A stretch of 64,000 nucleotides of DNA from Phoenix dactylifera (taxonomy: Eukaryota > Streptophyta > Magnoliopsida > Arecales > Arecaceae): contig NC_052392.1 of assembly GCF_009389715.1 (NCBI RefSeq), positions 30,893,575 to 30,957,574 of the forward strand, written 5' to 3'. The position numbers were made by a program, and so were the translations under genes. The stretch's first letter is position 1. Each line of letters opens with the position of its first letter. Shown one piece after another: positions 1 to 12,600 of this stretch. The notes beneath the pieces were generated by a model that did not search any database, was not told where the DNA came from, and saw nothing but the letters and a program-made list of their open reading frames with translations.

Positions 1-695
1 ACTAATTAAAATCTACCTTTGATGCTGCTACAAACGTTTTCACATCTGTCTCACAATATCCATCCATTATACATTAGGTCTTCACCTTGTCTAGCCAAAT
101 TCTTCAACAAATATTAGAGCACTAATCTTTAGCGGAGGCTCCTCAAGTCTTCATTGACATGCCCATACCATCTAAATAGATTCTACATCACTTTGTCCTT
201 TAATTGGTGTAACTGCTAAAACTTCACTAGTAATAATAATTCCTTAGTCTACCCTTCCTAGTTTTACCACATCCATCTCAGCATTCTCATTTTTATTGCA
301 TTCAACTTATTTTACTTGCCTAACATTTTGAGTTGCTACGAAAAAAATCAGCTGATCATTACTAGTTACAACGGTTTGTTCTTAATCAAGTCTGTTATTT
401 TCCCTTTGTACTTCCTCATGCATATGATAAACTAAACCACGAGCACTTGTGAATCACATGCTTCTCAGTTACATTTATATGATTCCTGCTGATCTTAAGC
501 CACAATTTAAGTCATTCATTTAACATTTTGCATTCTAAGTAAAAAGAATGGGATACCACACAAGATTAAATGTCATGGAGTGTAAAAAATTAAACTTGAA
601 AAAGGCATGATAGAAGTATAAACAAATGATCCACAATTCCACATTCTAATATACTTGGTTCAACAGAACAATCTCAATCTACTAAGGAAGCTTAC

Positions 696-3600
696 CTCCA
701 CAGGCCACCCATCAACAACAAATACATCCAAAGAATAACCATCTGTTGAAGAAAAAACATGTGCTTCACGGATGTTTAACCCAACATCAGAGAGCAAAGC
801 AGATAGCTAGGGAAAATTATCACATAGTTAGAACCTTCATACCCCATGCAGAAAAAAGGAACTAATAAACAAATTCTAATAGGGAGAATTCTATCAAATC
901 CATGTATAAGAATATTTGGTTGAATCAAAATATAAATAATATCGTCTTGTATGGATTGAAAACCTCATAGTTATTTCAACGTGGTGGTGGAATTTGACAA
1001 ATAAGAATTTTACATTCTTCAAAAAATAACCATGTCAAATATACATATCTAGAAGCAAAGTTTTGTAATGAATTCTTTGATTATACATATCTAGAAAGTA
1101 AATTAGGGGAGACAGGCCATTTTACTAAAGTCATGAAGTCGACTAGTCTATTTGGTTACCAGGCATAACCAATTTGGCATTACACCATCAAATGACCAAC
1201 TGATATTTGGCTGTTTCATAAAGGTCAATTATGCAGGCTAAAAAGCCAGCAAACAGGTTGCACCAGCAAACTTAACCAGGTATAGGCCATTTTAAACTGC
1301 ATTATGATTCATTGGATTGCCATATTTGAGTATTAGAGCATTTATTTTAAGATAAAATGTGCATTTCTCTTTCCATGTAACATCCAAAGAGATGAAAAAG
1401 AGAAATGAAAGATGGAGACAAAATAAAGACAGACGAAGAAAGGAATGTGTATGCGTTCACTATGCTTTTTTTTTAATAAATAATGAGTTATAAAACAACT
1501 ATAATGATTACAAAGCATAAGAATTGCCACCTTGATAATGCCAGACTTACAAGTTGGTAGGTGCAGCTCGGAAAAAAAAAACATTTTTTATGATTCCCTC
1601 TCCCCCCTTCTAATTTTCACTTTTAAACTTTTTATTTTTTTCTCATCTTTTCTTGTTCTTATTGTAATTTAAATTAACGTCTTTAATTGTCATTATGCTC
1701 AAAACCACATGTATTAAGCAGTATGCCAACAGCCAACTGATGTTAATAAAGTATCATGATTCAGCCATGATTGATATTGCAACTTTGACCACTAGTTGGA
1801 CCCTGGATTTAAGCACTAACCTTTATAATGTGACTAAAAAGTCAATGCAGATTTGAATATTAACAAACTTATTTGCGGATATTACTATATCCCTATCTAT
1901 ATCTACCTTTTCAAGTAGAAGACTTGAAAGACACTTGTTTGTTTCCACATGAAGGCACTAAGCCATCATCACAACACTTCAGGATTTTAATCTTTACCAA
2001 CCATAGATTACCATTCTTTGTTCAACAAATTTTCAGATGGGTTATTAAGGCTTTTCCAGTCATCTTGTTACTGACTCGAATCCATATTAATCAAACCACA
2101 GGACAATTACAAAATGTTGTTATGAATGACAGCCATTTTTAAGAGTCTCCAAACCAAGAATTTGATCCTACAGAAAAAAGCCTTGGATCCCATCTCCAAT
2201 GTCTTAGGCCAAGCTTAAAAGCCTTCAAGGCCACAGAAACAAGTGCAATAGAACAACCATTAGAAATATATTTTCCTGTCTTGGTGTAGTTGCAAAGTGG
2301 TAAATTTATGTAGTTTATATGAATTCAATGCTAGGTTATGGTGAGATTTTGGAGACAGGAATTAACAACTACTATTCTTGCTAGAGGTTAGAGGTGGCTT
2401 ATGATTGTTTAACAGAAGAGTGTTGGGCTCTCTTTAGGCATTGATTGTATTGGTGGGCCTGACCATGACAAAACAGAAAGTGAGATCTGCTCTGCTATTT
2501 TAACCATGACTAGGAGTATTAAAGTGGTGGGTCTTTTTAAGATTCTATTTGGACATGGAGTTGTGCACTGTGTATTATATTCTCAATTTGGTTTTGGCTT
2601 CACTATATCTCACAGTCATGATACAAACTTCAAGATCTAGCGACCATGATTTCTCCACAAAGCTGGGAATTAAAGCAATGAGAGAAAGAAAGCAGTTCTT
2701 GCGAGAGAGAGAGAGAGAGAGCTCTGTGGTGCGCAAAAAATAAAGCAGTTTTGTGCAAAAGAGAGCAAGATAATGACTTCAGCAATGAGAATTGAGAGGG
2801 CTAATGGTTACATGAAGCAAAGTGTTTTCCTTATAAGGTCTAGTAGGTTCTTGCTTGTATCTACAATATTTGGCAAGGGGAAGGGTTTCTTCCAAGGGAG
2901 TGGAACAAGGTTCGTCATCTTGGAACTAGACCTCATCCCAGTACCATCCTATTACAGTGTCGGTATGAGGTACAGTATGAGAAAGTTCAGCATACCAAGT
3001 GTCGGTACTGGTACGGAATGGTTCATCCGGTATAATACGGTACTGAACAGCATGGCAAACCCTGGAGTGGAGACTTAGTCCAAGTAGTAAAACATTGTAA
3101 GGGTTATTTGTATTACTTGCTTTCTAGTGATTCTCTTGGCATCTTTTGGATTGTGGGAGTAGCCTAATTTTTGAACCATGTAAACATCCTATTGTGTATT
3201 GTATTTATCTTTTATTTTCTTTGCTTACATTATTTTTTTCTTTTTGTGTTTTGCACTATTCTTATCAGATCCTAGGGGTTAGTTCCATAACAAATTGGTA
3301 ACATAGCTAAAGGGTGATTGTTGCAAACAAAAATGAAGTCCTTATTCACAGTGGAGAAGTTCTAGGGTATTGAAAACTTAAGCTTGTGAAAGCAAATGAT
3401 AAAAAATGTGTTGTTACACCAACGTTTGTACAAGACAAAGTCAGGGAACAAACTCAAGGTAGTGACTGACGACTAGAGAGAGGTTGAAATGAAGGCAATG
3501 GGAACTACTCAAAGTTGTCTTACAGATGAAGGATGTTCAACATGATTGATAACGACTCATCTTCAATGCTGTTGGGAAAATTTGAGAACTTATATATGCA

Positions 3601-6600
3601 GAACCCTTTGAGAACAAGTTATTTCTCAAGCAGCAGCTGGATGCATTGAAGATGAAAGAAGGTGTGAATTTATTGGAGCACATGAATACTTCAATAACTA
3701 AAAATCAGTTGCTGAGTGTGAATGAGAAGGTGATCTCCTCCTTCATATGAGCACATTTGACTACATTTCTTTATGGGAGGGGTACAATCACATTTGAGGC
3801 AAGCAAAGCGGCCCTGTTATCTAATGAGACCAGCAAGAAGTTAGCACTTACTAAGTCTTGGAATGTGTGACTTGTGACAAAGGCTGAGGGGCATAAACCA
3901 TCATGTAACTTGACTTGTTAACTTAGTATTTAATGAGTCTCATGATATGTGATTTGTAGTGAAGGATAAGGCACATAAGCCACCAAGTAAGGTGAATCGT
4001 TACTATTGCAAGAAAGAAGGCAATATCAAGAAAAGATGATTTTGAAAAGGAAAAGGCTATCAAGAAGAAAAAGAGCTACAAGAAATTTATGGGCGAATTA
4101 AGGCTCACAATCTCAGCATGGGACCCCGTACTGGTACCATGCTGACATAATGTCGGTATGCCCAGTACTGGGTCAGTTCGACGTGCCAAGACTCGGTACA
4201 CCCTCCTGTATCAAGTACCGATTTGACAACGGTAGTAGTATAGTGCCTAGTATAAGGTGGTAAGTACCAGTACTGTAAACATTAGGGAGAAACTTCGATT
4301 TAAGCCAACAATGCTTCAAAGGAATGACTGATATGGAAGTTCTTGTAGTTTCATCAAATAAGCATCTTCTTGACTCGGCTAGTGTGTTCCACATGTCCAC
4401 ATAGGAGTGGTTCGAGACCTACAAGCCCCTTGATGATGGTAAGAATATGATGAGGAAAAATAAGCATATGTAGTTGTTGGCATAGGGAGCACCAAGCTAA
4501 CGTTGTTCAATAGTCTAAACCAAGGTTAGTCATCTCGATAACGGACCCCATACCTATACTATCCTATTACAATATCGATACGCGGTACAGTACAGTAAGG
4601 TTCAGCATACCGAAAGTTGATACACTATGGTACCACGTACCGGTTTGGTACCGGTATGGTACTACGTACCGGTTTGATACCGGTATGGTACTACAAACCG
4701 ATTTGGTACCAGTATGGTAAGGTACGCTCGATATAGTACGGTACCAACTGGAACAGTAAACCTTCGTCTAAATACTAATAGATGTCAAGATGTTCTAGAG
4801 CTGTAAAGGAATTCGATTTCGCTAGTAAATTGGATTCCAAGGATTGTAGGTGGAAGAGAGCAGGTGCAATTATGAAGGTCACAAGGGTTCTAAAATAGTG
4901 AGCATGGTACGCCATACCATATCGTACCGATACACAGTACAGGAGAGCATACCAACACTCGATACGCCGAACCGACCCCCATATCAAGCATACCAACATA
5001 GTGACAGGGTGGCACCGGTATGGGGTCTGGTACCAAGACGACGTAACTTGGTAGTGAGAGAACGCAAAAGGTTAGAAATATTTTCAAGTTGAAAGAAAGC
5101 ATTGTTCAAGCAAAAATGAGCAATAACTGACCTTCTAAGAAAGGAGGAGCATCATCTTCTAAAGGAAAAGATGCTCATGGGACATAGTCAAGTTAAAATT
5201 GTGAATGTAAAGAGCATTTGGCTTAACTTGTAACAAATGGAGGTTCGTAGAATTTTGACGAGATTGTATATGCAAGCAGGTTTAGCTACAAGCAGGCTCA
5301 AGAAAAAGTGAGTTCTTTGAGGCAATGAAGGTAGGAAGTGCAGCAGCTTTTTTTGGACAGCATTGGTGGAGAGTTCCAATTCATAAAAGCCCCTTGAGAA
5401 GGGTGTGTTCAAAGATGACCGAGAAGATCGAAAATTCCCACGATGACTTGTGAGAAAAACAAGCATGGAGATTGTCAGAAATATATTTGTTTTGTCATGC
5501 TTTAGCGGTAAAGCGATAAATAAATGAAGGAATTCGGTGCTTGGTCAGAATAAGACTTTGTTTGCAGACTAAGGAGTCACTACTCTTATTCTTGATAGAA
5601 ATCAAATGGTCATTTAGAATTGTTTGTTGGAGGGAAAGTGAGAGCAGCTATCCTACTTTGTTTACAGACAAAGGAATTTCTACTCTTATTCTTGATAGAA
5701 ATCAAATGGCCATTCAATGTTGGCCTATCTTTAGGCATTGATTATAATGGTGGATCCGACCATGAAAAAGAGGGAAAATGAGAGCAGCTATCTTATTCTA
5801 ACCATGACTGAAACTTTATCGTGAGTATTACAAGACTCTTAGCTGGGGGTGGAGTTTTTACGCCATATATTTTAGTCTCAATTGGGTTTTAGCATTATTG
5901 TCTTAATTTTGACTGCTTGTAATCTTGTGGTTATGGTATAAATTGATATAACAACCATGATTTCTCCACAAAGTAAGCTAGAATTATTTAATGGACCCTC
6001 AATATAGGGTTTTTGGAAAGAGGGAAAGCAAGTGATTTTTGGAAGAGAGATCTCTGATGGGGCTTCGACAATGAGAAGAGCTTCGACAACTTGAAGCAAA
6101 GTATCTCTCATGAGGCTCTAATAGGTGATCTCTTGTATTGGGTTTGCGATATTTGACAAGAGTAAGGGTCTCTCCCTATGGAGTATGGATTTCCTTCATA
6201 TGGTATATTATTAGGGGGTTTTTTGCATCCTTGCTTTCTAATGGATTTCTCTCTTGGCATCTTCGGATCATGGACAGTGCAATTTTGGGTGAACCATGTA
6301 AAAATCCTGGTGTTTGCTGTGTTTATTTCTTCAATTGCATTATATTTTTTTCTTATCATGTTTTTCACTATTCATATAAGATCGTAGAGACTAGTTCCAT
6401 AGCAGCAACAACATGGTTGAGTTACTACAATAATGCTAGAGTAGCGGAAACTGCATTTCTGGCATAGCAGGCCTTTACTGATTCGTTCTATTCCATTAAA
6501 TTATGTTAGGAAATGACTTATGAGGCTTGAAAAATTCTGTATTGCTTTTCATGCACTAATACCAAATGTCTAACTAATCTTATGTTGGAGATGACTGGTT

Positions 6601-9600
6601 ATGCTGCCACTAAGTCAATCCAAAAGCATGTCCAACAAAAAACCTATAACTATTATGCAAGGTTTTGAAAACCAGTGGGATGACAGGGCGTCTCACCATC
6701 CCAAGTGTCCGAACATAGCACTATCCCAAGAACCAGAACAAGGCACTATCCTATGTGTCGAGACGGGGCACTATCCCAAGCGTCATGGTAGGTGAGTTGG
6801 GAAAAGGACCGAAATGGAACAGGAGGACATCCACCATCCTGAGTGCCAGGATGTGGGGAGTCCAGGATGGTGGGAGTCCCATTCCATTGAAAAACCTAGA
6901 CAATCATGTCCCATGGTATTTAAGGCCTTGCTATTACGTCATATGCATTATGAAAATCAAGGCTGTGGAGTAGCCCTAGATAGTTGAAATAAACATGAGA
7001 TTTTAGTCAAGAACGTTATTGACTTCTTATAGTAAGGAAGGAATTCTCTTTATTACTAATTGACCACAGTTCTTTTTATTGTAGAGGTTGGGACAATGAA
7101 ATGTTTTTGACAAGAATCCATCAGACTTACTAGCCTGAACTCACAAAAGGCAAGGATGAAGGACCCATTTCTTTTTCGCGACCAGAACAAAATGGGTGGC
7201 ATTGGACCATCTAGTAACATTCACTTCTATGTAAATCTCAGTGGAAAAAATAATTCTCTTAAATCTTAACAGATTCCAAAATCTTTGCTAGGGAGAAACT
7301 CAATACTTTCCTACCCTTACCTGTCAATGAGTGTCAAAATCTTCCCAAAGTTTGGGCAGGCAAGGAAGTTTAAATACACAAGTATTATGTTATTGACAAG
7401 GCTCTCTTCTTTTTAAGGTTTGATAATCTAGATATATATGGTAGATCTCAATGGTCTTCAGGAACATAGCATGCACAGGCAGGAAAGAGGCCATTCTAAT
7501 TGAAGCTGGAGTGACTTTTTCCGTCATGGTGCATGCATGTTGTGGTGGTTTCAAGTAGATTCCAAGTCTATCATTTGAATTGCATCAAACCTTAGATGAA
7601 ACTAACATTTCCTTAAGGTACATACTGTTTCATACTTCTAACAGAATTTCACTCCAGGCAAGAACCTATTTCCAATTTATATGGAAATATAGCAAGGAGA
7701 AATATATGTGGCAGAATTAAAAAGATAGGGTGAAAACATCAAGTGCAGAAACATACTATTACAGCCCAAACAAGCATATAAATTTGCTTAATTAAAAAGT
7801 TTTTGAGGGAGATATATAGTAAAGGTTCAAGTTCCAGAATGACATTGGCAAATGTAAAGTGAAACTTCATCATGTAAATCATAAGCAAAAAAATGATATT
7901 TGCATAACATTCAGCTATCATGGAGTTCCCAATCTGATTATAGACTTATAATTATTAAGACCACATGGCATGATTGTCTAATAGCTGTAATCAACACATG
8001 TTCTCCATCTCACCAATTAATGTTGGACCAGATGATTTGTGCCCATCATACTAGAGGTATGTTAAGTGATCCCAAATTTCTTGTCTAGTATAAGTTATTT
8101 TGTGCCCATCATACTAGAGGTATGATGGGCATGATTGGACCAGATGATTTGTGCTCATCGTTAAGATCATAATTTATAGAGTAAACTCAATAAATTATGT
8201 CTTCAAGTATATTTGGTTGTTTGTATAATGGTTTTGGGCTACAAACACAGGAAGGCCCTTTCTTTTTCTTGTTCCATTTCCTTTGTATTCAGGGGGGAAA
8301 GTAATTGTACCTCATCTAGAAAGCCAACCTAACAGCTGAAGTTACTGAACTATGAAACAGAATAGTTGAATGCAGATTTTAATGTTCTTCCTACCTGACT
8401 AAGGAGTTTGGGCTTGTCAATAGAAGAAAATATTATCTCATGAATTGGGACATGTCTAACATTTTGCCTGCACATAACAAATAATTTTGATAAGTACAAC
8501 TACAAAATCTTTCAAGTATGTTAACAAGCATAATCATGGTCAGTGGAACCGTCCCGAACCACCCGATTCGGAGCGTCCCGAGCCGTATCGGTAGTGGACC
8601 GGGACAGTTCCGGCAATGAAAACGAAACCGGCGACGAAGGGGGAGAAGGAGAAGGAAAAAGAGAAAAAGAGAGAGAGAGAGAGAGCAGGGGAGGAAGGGA
8701 GAGGGAGAGGAAGGAAAAGAGAGAAAGGTAGAGGCCGCCCGGCGGAGGCTGGGGAGTTGCCGCGTGTGGAGCCCCTCCGCCACCTCCGCCTCCTTCTCGC
8801 GGCGGCTCCCCGGCCCTCCGTTGCTCTCCGCCGGCCTCCCTCAGCCTCCCCTTCTCTTTCTTTTTCTCTATCCCGTTCTCCCTCTTCCCCACCTCTTCTA
8901 CTGTGTCGATACAGGCCCGGCACGGCACAATGCAGGCCCGTACCAACCCGTGCCACCAGACAACAGGTCCGGAGACCGGTACCGGCACAGCAGACACTAA
9001 GCATAATTATTGCATCCATTTCAAAGCCAATATACTATAAAAATTATCTTGATCAGCATAAAGCTCCACAAATACATTCCAAAGGAACATGACAATTACT
9101 TATAGTAGAAAAAATATCAGCTTACATTGACAAATTATAGTATAACATTTTTTTCCAACTAAAACTTAAATTCAGAGGGAGGAGGGAGGGGGTAACTGCA
9201 TTGTTCATGTTGCTTTAGACCAAATCATGTGCCCAACCATAACATGTAACCAAGAAACAGTATTGGTCTGCAATAAATTCCCAACCACTTCCCATAATAT
9301 CCATTCTGTTATATTGATTCATAAACAGAGGAGCTGAAGATTGTGGTCTAGAGTTGTAAAACTGTTTCTCACTAGCCAGCCTATTTTGTTTTACTTTTCC
9401 TCCTGTATTCACTTTTCCAGGTATATACGATTGAACAAAGACCACGGAATTGTACATATGCATCTATTTGAGATGAACTCCCAAGTTGACTTGTCTCCTC
9501 TTTAATCATTTTCTTTTGCAATAAACATATAGTTAGAGAACACTTCCAGGATGATCATTTTTTCTCTTTAAAATACTAACTCTGTTGTATCTCAAAAAAT

Positions 9601-12600
9601 TATACAATCATAATTATAGACATATAATAAAGGATCGATCCAAATGCAAAATAACTGGAGCATCAAGAAGACTTGAAGAATTGAACAACTCAATTAGATC
9701 ACTTTCTGTATATGAAGTTCTTTTAGATATATGGAATTTATTGCCAGTACATAACATTAAAAGAGGCCATGGAACATAAACAAAAATTGAACAAGATATA
9801 GATGGATATCTAGATATGGTCATCATGTGGTTTGAAATAGTTGAGCATGAAAATCGCGTAAGTTTTGAAGCAAATATTAACCTTGCAGAAAGAACCTCCG
9901 TCGGATATCTTTCTTCAACATCTTCAGCATTCTTTCTCACATTCAAATTCAAGTCTTCCAGCTTTGAGCAAGGTTCAAAGTCAATCCCACAATCCCTGTT
10001 TCTACTCAATGAATTACCATCAATAATCATCAAGAGGCAGTATACTAATGTATAAGCAAGTCAATTCAAGCAAAGCAAGATTTCAGAAAGAACATATACA
10101 AATCTGCAATAAAAACAGTAGCATCTTCAGAACTGTATCATTTGCAGCCTAAAGATGAAATTGTTGCAAATTGTAGTAGGAAAATGAGATACTTGAGAGG
10201 TGGAATACCTCAAATTTAGTGGCAGATCTCCATCTTCATGATTATCACATCCTTTTGAAGAGGTACCAACTCTTGTTGTTTGTTGCAGATCATCATTCCC
10301 ATCCACTTTGGTCTGAATATACTACCCAGTATGACACAAATTGGGAAATTATCTTGAAAGGCATTGCTTGGGGGCACCATCAGATTAAAAAAATGAAAGG
10401 GCCAAAATCCCAAACACATGGTAGAGAATGTGCATGCAACATTCATTTCTAGTGATATTAATAAATAATAATCATAATGCTCTTCCCATGACTGAATGTC
10501 ATACATATATGTGTACCATGTTTGTCTTTCTGATGCATGTCTATATTTGTGTGTGTATAAACACACATTCTTGCACCCAAGTTGATGACAACAAATTAAA
10601 ATGCTGTCTTAGAAAAACAGTTGATGAACCCAAGAAATCTGAACATGTGTCATGAGCTGCACATAGCATAGGCCAGGTTACTAAGTGAAAAATGGCCCAC
10701 CATCAATTAGGCATAATTATCATTGTTTGAGTCAGATCACTAGTCAGATACCAAACCCAGGCTGAACTTCCCTTGCTCACAGGTTTTCAGCAAAAGCCCC
10801 AATCTTGCTCCGAAATTTGTTTTGACAAATAGGAAGTGAAAGAACAGTAAATTCCACCAAACCAAATACAAAGAACAGAACATCATCCATGCTTCCTTGT
10901 TCATGATGTATGACGTTTCATTTATTATTAGTAAACAAGTGATAGCTCAAGCAATTATATTTGTTGCATCAATTCTAGTATACTGAACAATGTGAGGTGA
11001 TAGATCAGAATGTTTTCAGTGAACTTATGATGGGATAAAGGAAGTGATGACACACTATTGAACGGTCATGTGCTTGGTGGTTGCTAACAAGGTGAAAGGA
11101 TCAAAAAAAAAAAAAAAACAAGAAGAAGACTGTTGAGAAGCAAGGATTTTTCTGTTATTTTATTATGTATTTCTTACCCAATAAAATGTTGAGATTTAGA
11201 ACAGTAAATGTTACATCTTTTCAGGTAATGGACCATAAGAATTGAACCAAATAGAATGTAGGACTAAATGGCTTAGCATATCAAAAAGCGGCCAGAGAAG
11301 TCCTTTCAGGTTCAAAAATGGGGATATTGAGATATGTGTATGTGTGTGTGCGTGTGCGTAAAATTCTTTGGTGGAATGATCAGGTGCATGAGAAAATCCA
11401 GGTAAGGAAGGTTCACTTTAAACAATGCAAAGAACAGTAGATATCGATTTAAGGTGAAGAAAGATGTTAAAATTTAGTTAAGCTAAATATTGAGCATATA
11501 ATAATAATATGGTTGGTTAGCTCAAAGGAAGGTAATAATGAAACTTACAATTTGCCGGAATGAGGGAGGTGAAATCTAAAGGTACTTAGCAAGTTAGATG
11601 CATTAAAAGTGAGGAGAATAGGATCTCCGTGAAATATGAGGAACTTACATGGAAAGGTTATTTTCAATGAGGATACCAAAGTCTGGAAGAGGTACAATTA
11701 TGAAGTTATCAATTTTCTATTCATTCAATTCATAGTAGATGTTAAACTACCTTGGCCACCTACCTTATTTAATAAAATTTTGAAAATCAAAACAAAAAGT
11801 CAGATGATTGGAGGACAAGTATCACCTACCATATAAAAATATCTACATAACTACTTCAATTATAATTATACTAAACTCATGAGCCACTATGAAGTCATGG
11901 GAAAGAGTGATAGAAGAAAGATTTTTAGGAAACATGACAAGAATGGCATAGAATCAATTTGGTTTTTAGCATTTTCTTAATTAGGTTACGATGAGAAGAA
12001 GCCAGCGATACAAGCTATCTTCTTACTTAGGTCATTGATAGAAAATATAGTAAAAAATGAAAAACTCTATATATGGTCTTCATTGACTTGGAGAAAACTT
12101 ATTGTAGGGCAACAAGAAAGATAATATGGTAGGCCTTAAGAAGGAAATCTCTGCTTCGACAGTACATTGAAAATGTCGAGGACATCTATCTCAGAGTAAT
12201 AACGAATGTTGGGAGTTGTTACTGGCATGACGAGTATATCCCCAGACATTGTGTCTTCCATCAAGGATCACTAGTAAGCTTAAGTCATTTTACATTTATC
12301 CTAGATGGACTCTTTGCTATGATGCTGATTGATAAGGAATGAGGGAGATTAGGCTCTAAAATGCGTTTATTGAAGAAAGCCTTCAAGGGTAAGGGCTTAA
12401 AATCAGCACAATGCAGCATAATCCTATCAATGTGACTAAATTTCACAGGCGAAAATTTAGGTAATTTTAACTCAGGAAATTTTTTATTATATTTTTTTCT
12501 TTTCTTTTAAAAATTAGGGTAAGCTTTTTAAGAGACTTCAAGACTTCAAGTGGATAATTTGATGTCGCTGAGGACAACAACTTAAGTCCTAGTGAGGAAA

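Larger units (their letters stand above)
2421..6404 (+). mobile_element. Degenerate Ty1-copia-type LTR retrotransposon in kinase intron 5
   Basis: Two diverged direct repeats bracket a relic. The left LTR is about 2421-3292 and the right LTR about 5718-6404. Both begin TGTTGG, share stretches such as CTTTAGGCATTGATT and CCATGATTTCTCCACAAAG, and end near CCATAACA / CCATAGCA. A PBS-like TTGGTAACATAGCT follows the left LTR. Internally there are copia gag traces ([12 protein letters not shown] and a LLSVNEKV segment about 3600-3740; a zinc-knuckle trace CYYCKKEG about 4000) and a protease-region trace ([12 protein letters not shown] about 4410). Stops and frameshifts are frequent. No reverse transcriptase or integrase is visible, so the interior is deleted. 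The left LTR is longer largely because of a nested 159-bp element. I found no target-site duplication. Confidence 0.72.

Noticed and set aside
8521-9092. Overlapping 158-159-codon frames on both strands
   Set aside because: They come from GA/CT-rich low-complexity sequence of a bounded transposon copy (8535-8998); no domain and both strands equally open.
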